A DNA stretch of 64,000 nucleotides from Acanthochromis polyacanthus (GCF_021347895.1 NC_067120.1:11207361-11271360), one strand, 5' to 3'; counted from the first letter of the stretch, positions 37,424-50,556 are shown. A program made the numbers and translations. Notes: generated by a model from the sequence alone, not told the origin.

Positions 37424-37529
37424 CTTTCATGGCCTCAGCTGTCTGGACGAGCTCTGTCACACACGCCGCCACATGCTTTGAGTGTACAGCCAGCTGCTGC
37501 TTCTGCTCCGGTGTTGGCTTCTGCAGCAC
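37424..37529 (-). CDS. tln2: tln2 exon, R12 end
   Basis: 106 nt, VLQKPTPEQKQQLAVHSKHV then AACVTELVQTAEAMK and one base of Gly, residues 2258-2293. Donor G|GTGAGGCC runs into a CA repeat. Confidence 0.94.
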
Positions 37530-38462
37530 CTGGAAACACAGGAATCCAGCATGTGCACAGTCACACACAGGAAGCAAAAGTGAAAATAATGTAAATGATG
37601 AGTCAGAAAGCAAACATGACGCCTGACCAAAACATGTTTCTGCACGTTTCCAGCCGAAATACCTCAGCAGCACTAATAACTGACTGAGCGGACACTAATA
37701 ATAAGTGACTCGCTGGAAGAGTCTGCACTCGCTTCCGAAAGCCAGCTTCGGTTTTGTTTTCTTGTTGGGTGTTTTGTTACTGGTGCAACTCATTAATTGG
37801 CAAAGCAGCAACAACACTCTTTATTGTCCATGAAGAAAAACACAAATTATATATAACAATGGGTACTTTGGCTGCATAATGTCCTGCCAGAATCAATGGG
37901 ATGAACCCACAGCTAATTATGCAAATGAGATAAGTAATTACGATACTTAATGCATTAACTTGCAAATTGCTACATGTGGACACCCTTGTCTTCACATTAC
38001 ACACGGGGAGTGATTTTATGAATTAAGGAATTTCCTGAAAATAAGTTTTGCTCATTAATATGCAAATGTATTCAACAAGGTGCTCAGGATTTAATTAATT
38101 TTGCTGTCGGTGTACACAGTGGCAAAAGACAATACATTTCTATCACTCAGTATCCTTAAGTCATTATATATGAATGTGCTTGCACAGACATTGTTAACAA
38201 TTTCAGATGTTTAGTCCTGTTATTCATGCTATAGAATGTTAGTCATTCAAGAGACTTTTCTTTAGCAATTAATTAACGGCAAAGCTGCAATTAATTCAAT
38301 GACAGGATAAGAAGCGGGAGGCAGAAACGGATTTAGTCTCGTACCTAAGGCCTGATAAACTTCACTTAGAGATAGTAAATAGCATGAACCACCCATCCAT
38401 AACCAGACACACACACATAAATCACTCCCATCCTTTATTTACGAGACAAGCTTCATTCCAAC
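37530..38462 (-). other. tln2 intron with cluster of homeodomain/POU-like motifs
   Basis: From about 37780 to 38310 the sequence has two perfect octamers ATGCAAAT (37919-37926, 38060-38067) and repeated TAATTA/TTAATTAA motifs. No exon seen. Possible enhancer. Confidence 0.4.
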
Positions 38463-38570
38463 CTGCAGCACTTGCTCCAGAAGGTTGATGTATCCGGTGG
38501 TACACTCTGAGCCATACTGCAGGGCCTTGCTCTTTAATTCCTCACTCACTTCAGGGTGGAAAGCTGCTTG
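38463..38570 (-). CDS. tln2: tln2 exon, R12
   Basis: 108 nt, QAAFHPEVSEELKSKALQYG and onward to INLLEQVLQ, residues 2222-2257. Acceptor CTTACAG, donor CAG|GTTGGA. Confidence 0.95.
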
Positions 38571-39054
38571 CTGTAAGAGTGAAAAAACTACGTTCAATTT
38601 AAGACACTAAAAAATTGTTTCTACTTAGTTGTTTGTACTATTAGTTTTTTGATATGAAAGTGAAAACGTACTATGTGAGGTCAGGAAAAGCCTTACGATA
38701 AGTTTTCTCTGCATATGTACATTATCTAGTGCCAATCACCAATAAAACTCTCAGCTAATAAAAAACTCAAACCAAGACTCCTTGATTCTAAAACCCAGAG
38801 AAAACAATAATCTGCCTTCTATTCATTTTTGTGTTGCTAAAAGTGCTCTGCGGTCGCTGAAGGACACCCTGACTGACGCTTCACTGCAGAATTTTGAAAA
38901 GTGACTGAGTCCTGAGTCACCACCAGCGGGAGCAGCCATAAAGTACACTAGACTCTGTATTATCTGCTCTCAGCAGGCAGGCCTCACATGTTTCCCAGCA
39001 GCCTGGTGCTGTCTGTGTGAGGCCTGTGTTGGCAGGACGGTTGTGGATTAGCAC

Positions 39055-39240
39055 CTTGCAGGTAGTCAGCATATCAGAGATGGCTTTGCGGCTCAGGTTG
39101 GCAGTGGCGATCACATCCTCCTGCTGAGCCGAGTTGCCTGCGGCCACTGCCTTGGCTGTTGCTACGGTGATGCCCTTTGTCATGCGGGTAAACTCTTCAG
39201 GTGAGGTGGCCTTGTCTGGGACGTCCTTGGACTGGAACAC
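39055..39240 (-). CDS. tln2: tln2 exon, R12
   Basis: 186 nt, VFQSKDVPDKATSPEEFTRM and onward to AISDMLTTCK, residues 2160-2221. The KDVP.KA.SPEEF stretch is a TLN2 hallmark against TLN1. Confidence 0.96.
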
Positions 39241-39805
39241 CTGACAAGATGATGACCAACAAGCACAGGTGGTTGGATATTGGCATGAGGCTCGGATAAA
39301 AATAATACACACAGACACATACTCAAAGAGGAAATGAAGAAGCGCATGTGGACCTTGTGCAGCAGTAGAAACTATAAAAGGGTGACGTGGACAGAAGATG
39401 TTGATACAGGTAGCAGTGTAATTAGGAGTTATGTGCACAATTTGGCTTGGCCTGAAGCCCGTGGTACAGCCTCCTCTCAGGCTGGAGGTCCTCTGATAAG
39501 GATTAGCAGTATGTTACAAAAAACAAGCTCTTGAAATCTTCTTCCTTTCTCACTCTGGCTGTGTCTGCTACCCAGAGCCTGATAAGAGCTGTGGGAAACC
39601 TGCAGGGGCTTGAGAGGGAAGGAGGAGGAAAGGAGCTGGACAGATAATAAAGGAAAAAAGAACAAAAAGCTCCCCTGTTTTGTTCAGAATAATAGACATA
39701 GATATCCCTGACCCTCTTTGGGCCAGCTTTGCAGAGAGGCTGCGTCTCATCATTTGACTCCCAATAGGCCATAAAGAAGTGGTTTGGCCTGTCAGGCGCT
39801 CTTAC

Positions 39806-39922
39806 TGTCAGCTCCTGCTTGATGCACTCAATGGTGGCCTCCAGTGCCCTCGTCCCACGAGTTGCTTCATCCTCCACTGCCTTCACTGTTTTTAGAAGAG
39901 ACGTCACGTTGGTCACCATGAC
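39806..39922 (-). CDS. tln2: tln2 exon, R11-R12 boundary
   Basis: 117 nt, VMVTNVTSLLKTVKAVEDEA and onward to ATIECIKQELT, residues 2121-2159. Donor ACA|GTAAGA. Confidence 0.96.
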
Positions 39923-41365
39923 CTGCCAAATAAAGAGAGCAGTAATGAGGCTCACAGTCAAACCAGGAGGTGGCGCTCTTTCTCCTCAGTGACAAAGCAT
40001 TGGATTGCAAAATTATTTCTGCTTTCCTCCTCACTGATTCCTTTACAGTGAATAATAGTGTCGAAGGTGCTTATCTAATGAAAACTAAGGACATCTGCTG
40101 CAACAGAAACAGAACACTGAGTGATGCGTTTCAAATTAAAGCATGATGGTTTATTACTGGTAATTCAGTTTATTTATTGACACAAAGAATGAAAAAATAT
40201 AATAAAATTTCGCAGACTCATGGTGACACATTCTGATCGGTGTGTGCCACATTCAGCCAAGTGCACATTATTAGGCTTGGAATTTGAGAAACATGATCAC
40301 CAGGAGTTTGAGAGGGTCCCATTTGGAGGTCACCATATGTTGGAGGAACAGAAACAATCTGTCAACATGCCCAAGTCCATGGGTGGCCCTAATTCTATTT
40401 CGATGAGAAAACACAAGAAAGCCCTATGCAACGGTTAGGGGTACACCCTGTGGTTAGCATGAGAGTTAAATAAATAATAATGTATGCACTAACCGAAGTG
40501 TTTGCACAAGTTTTTCAAAACAAATCTCTTTGAACCGGGTTGGACGCATCAGAAGGTCTGGTTCCAATTCAATACTTTGATTTTGGTAGATTCATTGTGG
40601 TGACCACAGCTGCATCAAGGTTACATGCAAAAAAATCTGACCTGTAGTTTTTGTTCTCCAGCAGTTGGCAGCTGTGACATGCAGGAGCATCAAGAGTAAA
40701 ATGACAACTCTTTCATCTTTTGTACATATGAGGTTGGCCTGGGAACTGTTTAAGATATTTTCTCTGAACTAGTCTTTGGCACAAACATGCATCTTTTAAC
40801 CTTTACTTAAAAAATTATGTCTTGCAAACAATGTTATATATTTTACTTTCTCATTTCCTTCCTACTGCTATTTCTGTACTCTACACATACACCATCTATT
40901 GCATATTTTTGTTTCCTGGGGTAAGAATCCTTCATGAGCTGAGGACAGAGTTTTGGTTTAAGGTCTTCATATTGAGGCAGATGCAAAGACTCTACACTGT
41001 TATACTTCTAGCAGTCACAATACAGAAATCTTGCTGCTACAGATAGTTCTCAGTAAAGCACATCAACTTTTCCTCTGACACAGACGAATGCATGCACGCT
41101 ATATATCTCACTGATGGGTCTGGTCCCACAGATATGACTGAAAAAGTGAAGGCCTGATAAGAACTGTCATATCCTTCTTTGCATTGTTAATCGATACATC
41201 AAACTAGACAGACATAATACCGAGAGAGCATTTGCAGAACATATACAGTATCTTCAGCTGTACCCTTTCAGTGAGGGAGCATCAGCTGAACAATAAACTG
41301 GAGACTTGCATCGTTGTCATCAATACACAGCTATGACGGTGTGTTTGGGTGCTTTATTCCTTTAC
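39923..41365 (-). other. tln2 intron
   Basis: About 1.4 kb, no feature recognised. Confidence 0.55.
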
Positions 41366-41491
41366 CTTGGCAGCGCTCTTCAGCTGATACATGGACGGAT
41401 CGTCAGCTGGTTTGCCGGCGGCACATTTGGTGGCACTGATGAGTTCGGCCAGAGCCTTGGCCACATCCCGCACCGCGTTTATCAGAACCAC
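41366..41491 (-). CDS. tln2: tln2 exon, R11 (integrin-binding site 2 region)
   Basis: 126 nt, VVLINAVRDVAKALAELISA and onward to PSMYQLKSAAK, residues 2079-2120. Confidence 0.96.
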
Positions 41492-41958
41492 CTGAGGAGA
41501 TAGAGCGAGGATCAATACGGCACAATGGTCAGAGTATGGGTTTATCAGTTGTGCCCTGGGGAGCGGATTTAACACTGCAGCCCTTATCACTCCCACCTAG
41601 TCATGATACTTCAGACTTGGTGTCGGGCACAGATAGAGGCAAACACACAGGGGAGAGGAGAGGCGCAATGTGTATCAGATGAAACTACAATTAATCAGAG
41701 AATCTAACATGGAGTGTACAGAAAGATAGAAGACATTCATTGCAGATGACTAATATTAGGGAAGAGAATGAGGATAATGGGTTATAATAGCACGTCAAAG
41801 CTCCATGCAGCTGAGAGAACAAAAGGTAATAACTGAGCTTTTGTTAAAGATCTCAATCTTTTAGGAAATAAAAGCATGCAGCTGTGACGCACACAGCCCC
41901 AACATCGGTAGCTGTATTAGACATTCTTTAGTGCAGGCATATTGTAGATGTTCATCAC

Positions 41959-42142
41959 CTGTGTCTCAGGGTCCTCAGAGCCCATGCTGGTTGCTCCCAG
42001 CTTGACCACCTCAGTGAGCTGAGTGATAGTCTTGGCTGAAGACTGGGCAGCCTGGGCCAGTTTCTCCTGGCTGGATGCAGCTCCAGCAACCAGCAGCTTG
42101 GTGTCCTCTACCAGTGCCTTGGCGGTCTTTAAGATGCTTTCC
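41959..42142 (-). CDS. tln2: tln2 exon, R11
   Basis: 184 nt, completing Arg then ESILKTAKALVEDTKLLVAG and onward to GSEDPETQ, residues 2017-2078. Confidence 0.96.
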
Positions 42143-42575
42143 CTGTGGGATGGGACACATTGTGTCACAATCTGCTCCACTGTCGCACTCAAGTACCAGC
42201 AATATGAGGGGAAGCTGTTTCTGCTGTTCTGATCAAAATGTTTGTTTTGTAAAGACAGTTTTCAATTTTTATTCATTATATGAGACGCATGTTGAGTATT
42301 CAGTTTTACTGGCAAACTGCACGTCTCCTGAGCAAGTCATCAAAAGAAAACGCGAGCTCTAGAGTAGGGAGTTTGGGGAGCAGTGTAACAGCCTAGCAAC
42401 TGAAATCTCAATACACTGAGTAAATTTAAACAAAAAACATGTTACACTTTCAAAAAACTGTAAATCTATTGTGCCTTTTTAAAATCTCAACAATTGCTTC
42501 TTTTTAGTGATAGGAAGTTTTTATTTAGCACCATATCTTGGCCTGCTTGTATTGTTTGTGTTGAGGTCGCTGCAC

Positions 42576-42742
42576 CTGTGGTCAGCAAAAGACTCTTCAT
42601 TTTCAGGGTTCAGTGTTCCAGCAGAGGCGAACATGATGGTGGTGTCCAGGTCAGCAATAATTCCAGAAACAGCACTGGCTGCTGTGATACAGGCCTGGGT
42701 GCCTTTGTTTCCCGCTTGCAGTGCTGACAGTACCAAGGACAC
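42576..42742 (-). CDS. tln2: tln2 exon, R10-R11 boundary
   Basis: 167 nt, VSLVLSALQAGNKGTQACIT and onward to NEESFADH plus two bases, residues 1962-2017. Donor AG|GTGCAG. Confidence 0.96.
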
Positions 42743-43777
42743 CTGGAACGTGTGAAGTATTGTATTAAATGTACAGAAAGTCCTTCAAATGTGCTGTTTT
42801 CAAGGGTGTAAAATGGGTAAAAGTAACTCAAGTTTATATATGCATTGTGCATGTTCAATGATTAAACGGCAGCTTTTTTCCCTTCTATAAGGTGCTGGCA
42901 GAGCCTTTTATAGACTGGGTGAGTGATGTTGCCAATGCTTAGAGTGGTAGACATGAAGGATTTGGATTAAACGAGGAAGCTGCGAGTAAGAGAAAAGAGC
43001 ACGGTTAAACGTGCATTAAATCAGAGTCTGCTGCACAATCACATTAAATCAATGAGCCTGACACTGAAAATCACACAATTCCCTTGAAGACTTCTGTCTG
43101 CTCATCCTTCATAAACAAATGGAAAACCCTGAGAGGTACATTTCAACAAGGCACAACCGTCACATATCAGCAAGTGTGACACAACAGATTATTCAAGTTT
43201 GATGTGAGCCTTGAATCAAATTGTTGCCTCAGAGTGGAGAGAAAATGCGTGAGCAGCAGGGCTACAAGCTGCCAGGGTCACAGCATGGAGACATTTGTAT
43301 TATTGTTAACTACACAGTGTGGGGGTGGTCAGGAGAGCATGCTCTCATGAGTGGTACAATAATACAGTTAAGTGCCACTTATTGCCACTTTAAATAAGAT
43401 ACATTAAACCTAACCTCTTCAAACACTATACTAATTCAACATCAAGGCTACAAAAAATTATTATACATAGCATGTGTCAGTTACAGTATACCAGACAAAT
43501 TCTCACAAGTGAGCTGCTCTTGCACTTGCCAAGACTTATGTTCTTTATAACTTTATTTAAATTTCTATATACACAGCAGCAGTACTGAGCAATGCATGAA
43601 ATACATTTTGATAAAAATGCTAATGCTGAGTTGATGTTTCTACCAACCTTCAAACAACAGAGATATCAAATTATGACAGCAAAAATAGACTTCCTTTAAA
43701 GTCAAGATAATTTTAAAAACACACTTCCCTCTGCATGAGTTAAAGATGCTGTACCAGTAGCTGTCCACATAGCTTAC
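42743..43777 (-). other. tln2 intron
   Basis: About 1 kb of unique sequence; nothing recognised. Confidence 0.55.
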
Positions 43778-43924
43778 CTTCTCGGTGACTGCACGCGCAC
43801 ACTCGATGAGCTCCCTTTTGGAGAAGCTGTCAGTGGGGCTGAGCTGCAGGGCTCCAGCCTTCTGTACCAGGTAGATACAGCCATGGCCCAATTCTTGCAC
43901 CCGCGTCTTTATCTGGAAGCCAAC
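43778..43924 (-). CDS. tln2: tln2 exon, R10
   Basis: 147 nt, VGFQIKTRVQELGHGCIYLV and onward to ELIECARAVTEK, residues 1913-1961. Confidence 0.96.
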
Positions 43925-44592
43925 CTGACAGCACAACCAGGCATCAACTCATAATTCATCCATCTTCTCATTAGAGTCGCTAAACTACACAATCGCGATG
44001 ATCTCCTAAACTGGCATATCCCTTATCCGGCGGGCGGATGAAAAATGATTTCAAGCACCCTCAGAGAGGGAATACTGGCACTACACCTTTAATTTCCAGA
44101 CTGCAATTCACGGGTGGGTGGTACTTCATTACAAGCATCACTATAGGCTTTTAGACTTGTAGAGGCACAATGTCGCTATGGTAACCAGCAGGGTTTCCAG
44201 AAGCCTGTTATACACAAGATATTGATAAGAGCTGTGTGCTTATTAGTGCAATATTTCCACACATTGGTGTCCTGTAGAATACACAAAAAAGCTTTAAGTA
44301 CAGAGCACGTGGGTGCTGAGAGAGATGGATGCCGCAGGGGTATATTCCTGTTTGATCTCACATTGTTGGTGCAGCCTTAAGGAAGAGGGATCATATCAAA
44401 GAACTGCAAACATCCGCTCAGATCAGAGAGTGAGCGAATACATCCGAACAAATTTTGGTGTAAAATGCAGACTTAAGCTGATATTTTAGCAGCACAATAG
44501 CAAAAATATATATGGCATGTTGAATGAAATCTTTGGTGCGAGTATGAAATTTCCGCCACATCCCCATCAGGATGGAGAGCATGGCTTCTCAC

Positions 44593-44712
44593 CTCCTCTG
44601 GCTCTGCAGTGGCTGCAGCAAGACGTCCTTGTTGCGCTAACTGTCCATAGTCCACAGTCACCTGAGAGGCAAGACCACCGAGCTCTTCAGGGCAGGTTAC
44701 TGACTTCGTCAT
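44593..44712 (-). CDS. tln2: tln2 exon, R10
   Basis: 120 nt, MTKSVTCPEELGGLASQVTV and onward to LAAATAEPEE, residues 1873-1912. Donor GAG|GTGAGA. Confidence 0.96.
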
Positions 44713-44857
44713 CTGGTTGTACAGAGAACATACATCATCGGCAGATTAATGTTTCTCCAGCACCACTGTCAAATATTGTCACTGAAAATTGGAAATGTAA
44801 TGGAAAACACACAGACAGGAGTCAGGACAGGACATTTCAGTGCATGGGTGTGCTCAC

Positions 44858-44959
44858 CATCTCTTGTGCAGTGATGGCGATGGCTTTGGAGAACTTCACC
44901 ATGGTGGTCTGGTAGTCCACAAAGGAGCCTTCGGGTTCAGGAGGTGTTCCTTCATCCAG
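44858..44959 (-). CDS. tln2: tln2 exon, R9-R10 boundary
   Basis: 102 nt, LDEGTPPEPEGSFVDYQTTM and onward to AIAITAQEM, residues 1839-1872. Confidence 0.96.
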
Positions 44960-46428
44960 CTGTGAAAATCATCCCTTTAGTACTGTTATATTGTAAAGTT
45001 AGCAGAGCCATCAAATATATTTTTACCCAAAACACTCCATTTATGCAGGCTTTTGAATTAGTTCAGTTCCACTTTATAACAAGGCATCTCACAGAGAGTT
45101 TAAAAGTTGTTCCTAATCATTTTATTAAGTGGAAACAATTATGTTGCCTCTTCTAAAGGCCTGGCTTAAACAGGCATTATCACACTGTTAATTTCTGCAT
45201 GGTTTTATTTGGCATCATTTTGAAATGCGTTATAGATTAGAATTTAAATCTGTCAATGCCTCTTGCTTTTTCTTTTCATGCAGCAGCTCATTCAGAAGGG
45301 ATCCGACAGACCCAATTTTTGAAAATGGCTGTAGACCGAACAGCAGGCTGACAGATAAATAGGTTTGGACAATGTATCATCAAATATTACATTTGTTACA
45401 GCTATATCACATTGTGTTATATTGACCAATGAAAAAACAAGATAATGCAGTGCAGAAAGTTGTCCACCAGACAATACTGAAAAATGTAATGTTCACCTCA
45501 CTAAATATTTTGCTAATGATTTTTGAACAAATAAAAGTTAAGGAATCTTCATCTTTATCACACTTTGGAACGCTCAAATATCAGTATTGGTACTGGACAG
45601 GCTATATGGCAGAAGAAATAAAGTTTAGAGTATTTATCACGACAAACTAGACAGAATATTTGTGGGCTTTTCTATGTTACAATAAACTATTAAGTCTGAA
45701 GATGCAAATGCTAAATAGGCATTAAAAAATAATAAATGGGTAATATTATTCTTCCAGAGTACAGTACTGTAGAAGGTCAGAGAGTCTAAATATAGGGTGA
45801 TGAACATAAAAGGAAATTACAAAGACAAACAAAATATGCAGACAACATCAAAATCTGGTGCTCTTTTTATTTTATGGCATAATTTGTTAAATGATATATA
45901 ATTTTCTAACAATTACAATGTAATGGGGAATAATAAACACCTCTTCGTAAGTATTGTTTATTAAAGTGGTTCCAATTTTTAGATATTTATGATGTTTTTA
46001 TTTATGGTTGCTATGCTATGTTCATACTGAGGGTGAAAGAAAACAGAAAGAAGAAGAATGAAAGTGAAGGCTAAGATCTGAGCCAAGCGTATTATGTCTG
46101 AGTATGGGCAGATCATCGTCAATTATTAACCGCACTGTCAACACGTTGACATGTCCCCTAGCAGGATGAGTGACAGCCAGCATCACCAGTGGGCTGTGGA
46201 TTTAAAATTTGTCATCTACTAGACTAATGAGAGTCACTGACAAGGACACACTCTCAGAACACCCACTGTGGAATTAGTCTTCCAGGAAAAGCTCATTTTG
46301 CCTTTAGATAAATAAGATAGGGAATAAGTGTCAAACCAGAAATCCGTTGGAGCTACCTGAGAAGAATTCTCATGAGGCCGAAGTGGGAATACAGAGATTC
46401 TCAATCACACAGAAACACGGCTACTCAC
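44960..46428 (-). other. tln2 intron
   Basis: About 1.5 kb, AT-rich; nothing recognised. Confidence 0.55.
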
Positions 46429-46575
46429 CCTGCCCATGCACTCAGCGATGGACTCCACCATGCCTCCGACCATGCCACCCTCACTAGCCGCCTCATTCAA
46501 AGTCACCATGATGTCATCCACAGCCTCCTTCATCAGCTGTGCGGCTTCAGAGATGGCATCGTGGGTATGAGAAGC
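46429..46575 (-). CDS. tln2: tln2 exon, R9
   Basis: 147 nt, ASHTHDAISEAAQLMKEAVD and onward to VESIAECMGR, residues 1790-1838. Donor AGG|GTGAGT. Confidence 0.96.
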
Positions 46576-48747
46576 CTGTGGACACAGTCAGCTGATTAAC
46601 GTTCCTTTGACACTGTCCTGGTTTACCCAGAAGCAAATCCATCAGCTTGACAACAGCTCCAGAGTGTCCCTGCAGCTACCGAGAAATTATCGCCTCACAA
46701 GAGGACACTTCAGCAAAAGCTGGATTCTTGCTGCTGTAAAGACTTGCACCACCATGTTTTGTAATGATTCAAACTCAAAGTTCAAGACTTAACAAATGTT
46801 ATAGGTTGTTCAACAGTAATAAATCAAGATGCAGTCATAAAAATAAGAGCGTTGTCAGGCAAACTGGTGAAACAAAAGTAGTTCCTCACAGGGTCATTTA
46901 AGTATTTTATGGCTTTAATGATGGTAGTTGATTTTGAATAAAGGCATAGTGACCTGAGAACAGGATCAGAAGTTGTGCAGTTAACAGGGTTTAAAAAATT
47001 ATCACTAAAATCTTAAAATCAATTCAAACACTAACAGAAAGCCATAAAACCAAGTGCAAACTCCTGGGGCTTTGTTCTGTTCAGTTTAAGACAGATCAGT
47101 GATTTAAGTTTGAAAGGAAACATATGAGACCTACAGACATTAAGGACGAGAGAAATCCTTCATGTGAAGCCATAAAGAATGGCTCGATCCACCTTCAAAC
47201 AGAGACCTACCCTTAAAAAACATTTTTGCAGCTGTAGGTGGCCTGCACCTTCCTTCTTTGTGCTTAACTCTCCTCGGCCATTTCATAAATACAAACTGGT
47301 GTAAGGAGGCTCCAGGATTGGTTCCAGTGATTGCTCCACGTCCTGCCTGTCATCCTGACTGTTTGGCCTGCAGCTCCGGCACTGTGCTCCGGCCCTCGTT
47401 CCTTTTCCCACCGAGCCTCGTGACTGATTGGATTGCTGCCCAGGCTTGTGTGCCAATCAAGCTGCTGCAATCGCTACATCTGGTTTAAAAGTGCCGTCTT
47501 GGTGGCTGTGATTCAGGCAGCGTTCCAAATCACATACTTTGTCTTCTCACTTTAAGTACGTACTGCAGCTGTTCTTACACAGTACGTACTGTTTCGTGCA
47601 TACAAATGGGACACAGCACTTCATCATAATATTGCACCTTCCTCATATATCCGTCACAGCTGTCACCTGCCTGCGTGCTATCAGCAGCTCCAGCTTGTTT
47701 ATACTCACGCAAGACAACTTGACTTATGTGACACAATCGTACAGAAGATTGCAGTTCAGAATGGCCGGTTTACATCTTGCAAAATCTGACCGGATGTAGC
47801 ATGACATCCTAGCATGCTACATTTGACATACTCGTGACATTGACATACTACTTCTAGCATGCTCTATCACATGGTAGCACAGATATTGGAAGGCACCCAT
47901 TTTATGAGCAACTCACATCTGAGCCCCACGTTATCAAAATTAAAATCAGAAAGCCTTTATTGTCACTGTAAGCTTTGCATGCAGTGAAATTAGGAGCACC
48001 ACTCCTCTTGGTACCTTGAAAATGCAAATAATAAAGCACAAATAACAGGACATTCTGTACTCAAACAATAACATACATTTAAATAATCTAACATAAATAC
48101 TAAATATGAAGTTGTCCTTGTATCTGCTGTGTAATTCTGCTAGACTTGCCTGAAGACTGGTGTTTCTCTGTATCTGTGAGTGGGTGGTTAATCATTGTCT
48201 CCATGTTCTGTAGCCACTTACCTGCGGATGCTTGTAGCTTAGACATTTGTTGATTCATGTAATGAGACACTAGTTTGACTGCGTGGAGTCAGAAGATGTT
48301 CCAGCACAAACATATTTAGCTAGAAGTCTTTCTGTAAGGTACACTAGGAGCACAGCTGCCTTTGTATTTCAGTCTGGGTAGGAAGTTAAATTGCTTCCTT
48401 TTGTATTTTATTTAGCAAGTTGGAGCGCTGTTAGTCCTCTTTTGATTTTATTTCCTTCATTGATTTAGCGACACCCACACGTTCGTTCTGCTTTCCTTTG
48501 CACTTTCTCCTTCTCTGTTTGTTCATGATATTACTAAGCAATTAATATCTTAGCTAAACCAAAAGCAACTGGCTCCATGTCGCTTTCCTTAACCCTAGCA
48601 GAGCTGGGACAAAACTATATCTGCATTCTTTCATTCTGTATTCATTCTGCCCTTTGAAATTCCCTCAACAATTACAAGTCATTCTTGAAATAACTATACT
48701 AGACAAAATACGCTGCAGCTACATGAACATAATGACCGATTCTGTAC
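46576..48747 (-). other. tln2 intron with retrotransposon-like tail
   Basis: About 2.2 kb. Holds the teleost repeat fragment at 47940-48110; the rest is unique sequence without recognised features. Confidence 0.55.
47940..48110. mobile_element. Teleost non-LTR retrotransposon-type 3' tail fragment
   Basis: The motif GCCTTTATTGTCACTGTA, then GCAGTGAAATTAGGAGCACC and an A-rich stretch, is a pattern met repeatedly in fish genomes as the end of short interspersed copies. No coding part. Family assignment from memory is uncertain. Confidence 0.5.
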
Positions 48748-48918
48748 CTTTGGGTTTCCTCCTCCTTCTTTGGCAGCGTACAACATCTGCAGGGCCGACT
48801 CGGACAGAGTCTTGGTCTGGTCCAGGATTGTCATCTGCTGCTGGTGGTCGTGCAGCTTAGAGGTCAGGCCTACCGATGCCACAATCAACGGATCAAAGTA
48901 ACTTGCCAGCTGAGTCAC
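48748..48918 (-). CDS. tln2: tln2 exon, R9
   Basis: 171 nt, VTQLASYFDPLIVASVGLTS and onward to YAAKEGGGNPK, residues 1733-1789. Confidence 0.96.
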
Positions 48919-49033
48919 CTGGGAAAATACGTTTAACAAATCCAGCTTGAACCACATCATAGAAAAGAAGACAGAACAGGTTTTTCCCTTCTAAATTCAG
49001 AGGGGCTGAAAAGATATATGTTCAGAGCAGCAC

Positions 49034-49135
49034 CTTGTGTCCTAGTTGGGCAGCTTCACCTCGGGCTGCTGTGGAGACGGGATCAATCAGATGACCAATC
49101 TCCTGCACAGAGGACGTCAGCTGCTCCTGGAGCGC
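49034..49135 (-). CDS. tln2: tln2 exon, R9
   Basis: 102 nt, ALQEQLTSSVQEIGHLIDPV and onward to GEAAQLGHK, residues 1699-1732. Confidence 0.96.
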
Positions 49136-49248
49136 CTGTTGAGTTACAACACCGGAGAATTACAGCATAAGCCACAACAGAAAGACTACAGATCCCATTA
49201 AGTTCTTTCTCTCACACAAGATAGAGCTGATGGGATACTTGAACTCAC

Positions 49249-49381
49249 TTCCATGGAGATATCATCTCTGCAGGGCAGGGTCTGTCCAACTGCAGCGAGG
49301 GAAGCTTGCTCAATGTCCCGGATACACTTATTGATGTTATCAATGGAGTAATCACACTCCCTCTGTCCTGGTGCCTTGTCC
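49249..49381 (-). CDS. tln2: tln2 exon, R9 start
   Basis: 133 nt, completing Arg then DKAPGQRECDYSIDNINKCI and onward to CRDDISME, residues 1654-1698. Confidence 0.96.
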
Positions 49382-50556
49382 CTGTCACAAGAAATGTATG
49401 AAAATATAACTACAACTCTACACTGCTGTGCAAAAAAAGGCTGTTAAAACGGTTGATAAAATAAATGAAGCAAAAACCTTGGTATAAAACGAAAAGTCCA
49501 CATTTTATTGAAAAAGGAATAGTTCAATATTTTGGGAAATCTATTTTTATTTTAAGATAAGATAAGATCTACTTTACTCATCCCAGATGAAATGATTTTG
49601 CCAGAGTACAATAAACAATGAACAAATGTTAGTGGAATATACACAATTACACAGAGGTTAGTACTAAAATAGAATAACAAAGAATACAAAGTACAAAACG
49701 CAGAGTACAAATATGTACAATATGTTTGTGTGAAGTGTTACAGTGTGTCAAATGTCTTAAGTGTGTAAAGTAAAGTGTCTTAAGTGTGTAAAGTGTCTTC
49801 AGTTTTTGCTTTGTATTGAGAGTTATAATAAAACTGCTACCATTTTCATGTTTGGATATGAAATACAAAGCTACAAACCAATAGCTAATTAACTTATTTG
49901 AACATAAAGAATCAAAACAAGTTGGCTTTAAGTTGCCAAAAAAAAAAAATCCACCTTCCAACAAAACTAAGATCAGTGATTAACACATTTGTTTAATCTG
50001 TAATCAACTATTCCTTTCCAGGAACAGTGATTTCCTGGAGCCCTGTCAGCACTAAAAAGGTAACCAGGCAACCAGCGTACACCAATAAAGCCCATTCTAA
50101 CTAATGAGCTGCTGTCGTGAGATTCGTATTTAGCATGCAGACATGAGAGCATTTTTTCTTTAAATATACTGTCAGCCAGGTTTAAATCAAATGCAGTCTT
50201 TCTAAGTCTTAGCTGCTGTGAGAATAGTGTAGTATATGCATGTGAATGGAGGATAATGATGAAGATGGAATGGGTGGGGCACCACATGGTGAAATGTGTT
50301 TCAGATCCGCTGTAGCAAGTCTCATCATCTCATCACTGCTCTATAGTGTTCACTAATCTATTACAAAGCAGTGGGGATCTCAGCAGCTATAAAGTAATGT
50401 GGCAATTTGCTGCTTAGCTGAACAGATATCACAGAATAAGCCCTCCGGTTTTAGAAACAGTTTTTTTTCCCTCCAACTGTTAGCATACCTTTATGAACAT
50501 TGATTCTGGATAAGCCTGAAGAGACAGATGTTGCTGTGGGTGGGATTAATACCAAC
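49382..50556 (-). other. tln2 intron with retrotransposon-like tail
   Basis: About 1.2 kb. Contains the repeat-like segment 49550-49800; the remainder is unique. Confidence 0.55.
49550..49800. mobile_element. Teleost repeat tail (TTTACTCATCCCAGATGAAAT type) and short tandem duplication
   Basis: AAGATAAGATAAGATCTACT then TTACTCATCCCAGATGAAAT followed by A/C-rich low-complexity sequence resembles another common fish retrotransposon tail. A short tandem duplication (GTGTCTTAAGTGTGTAAA type) follows at 49750-49800. Confidence 0.45.
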
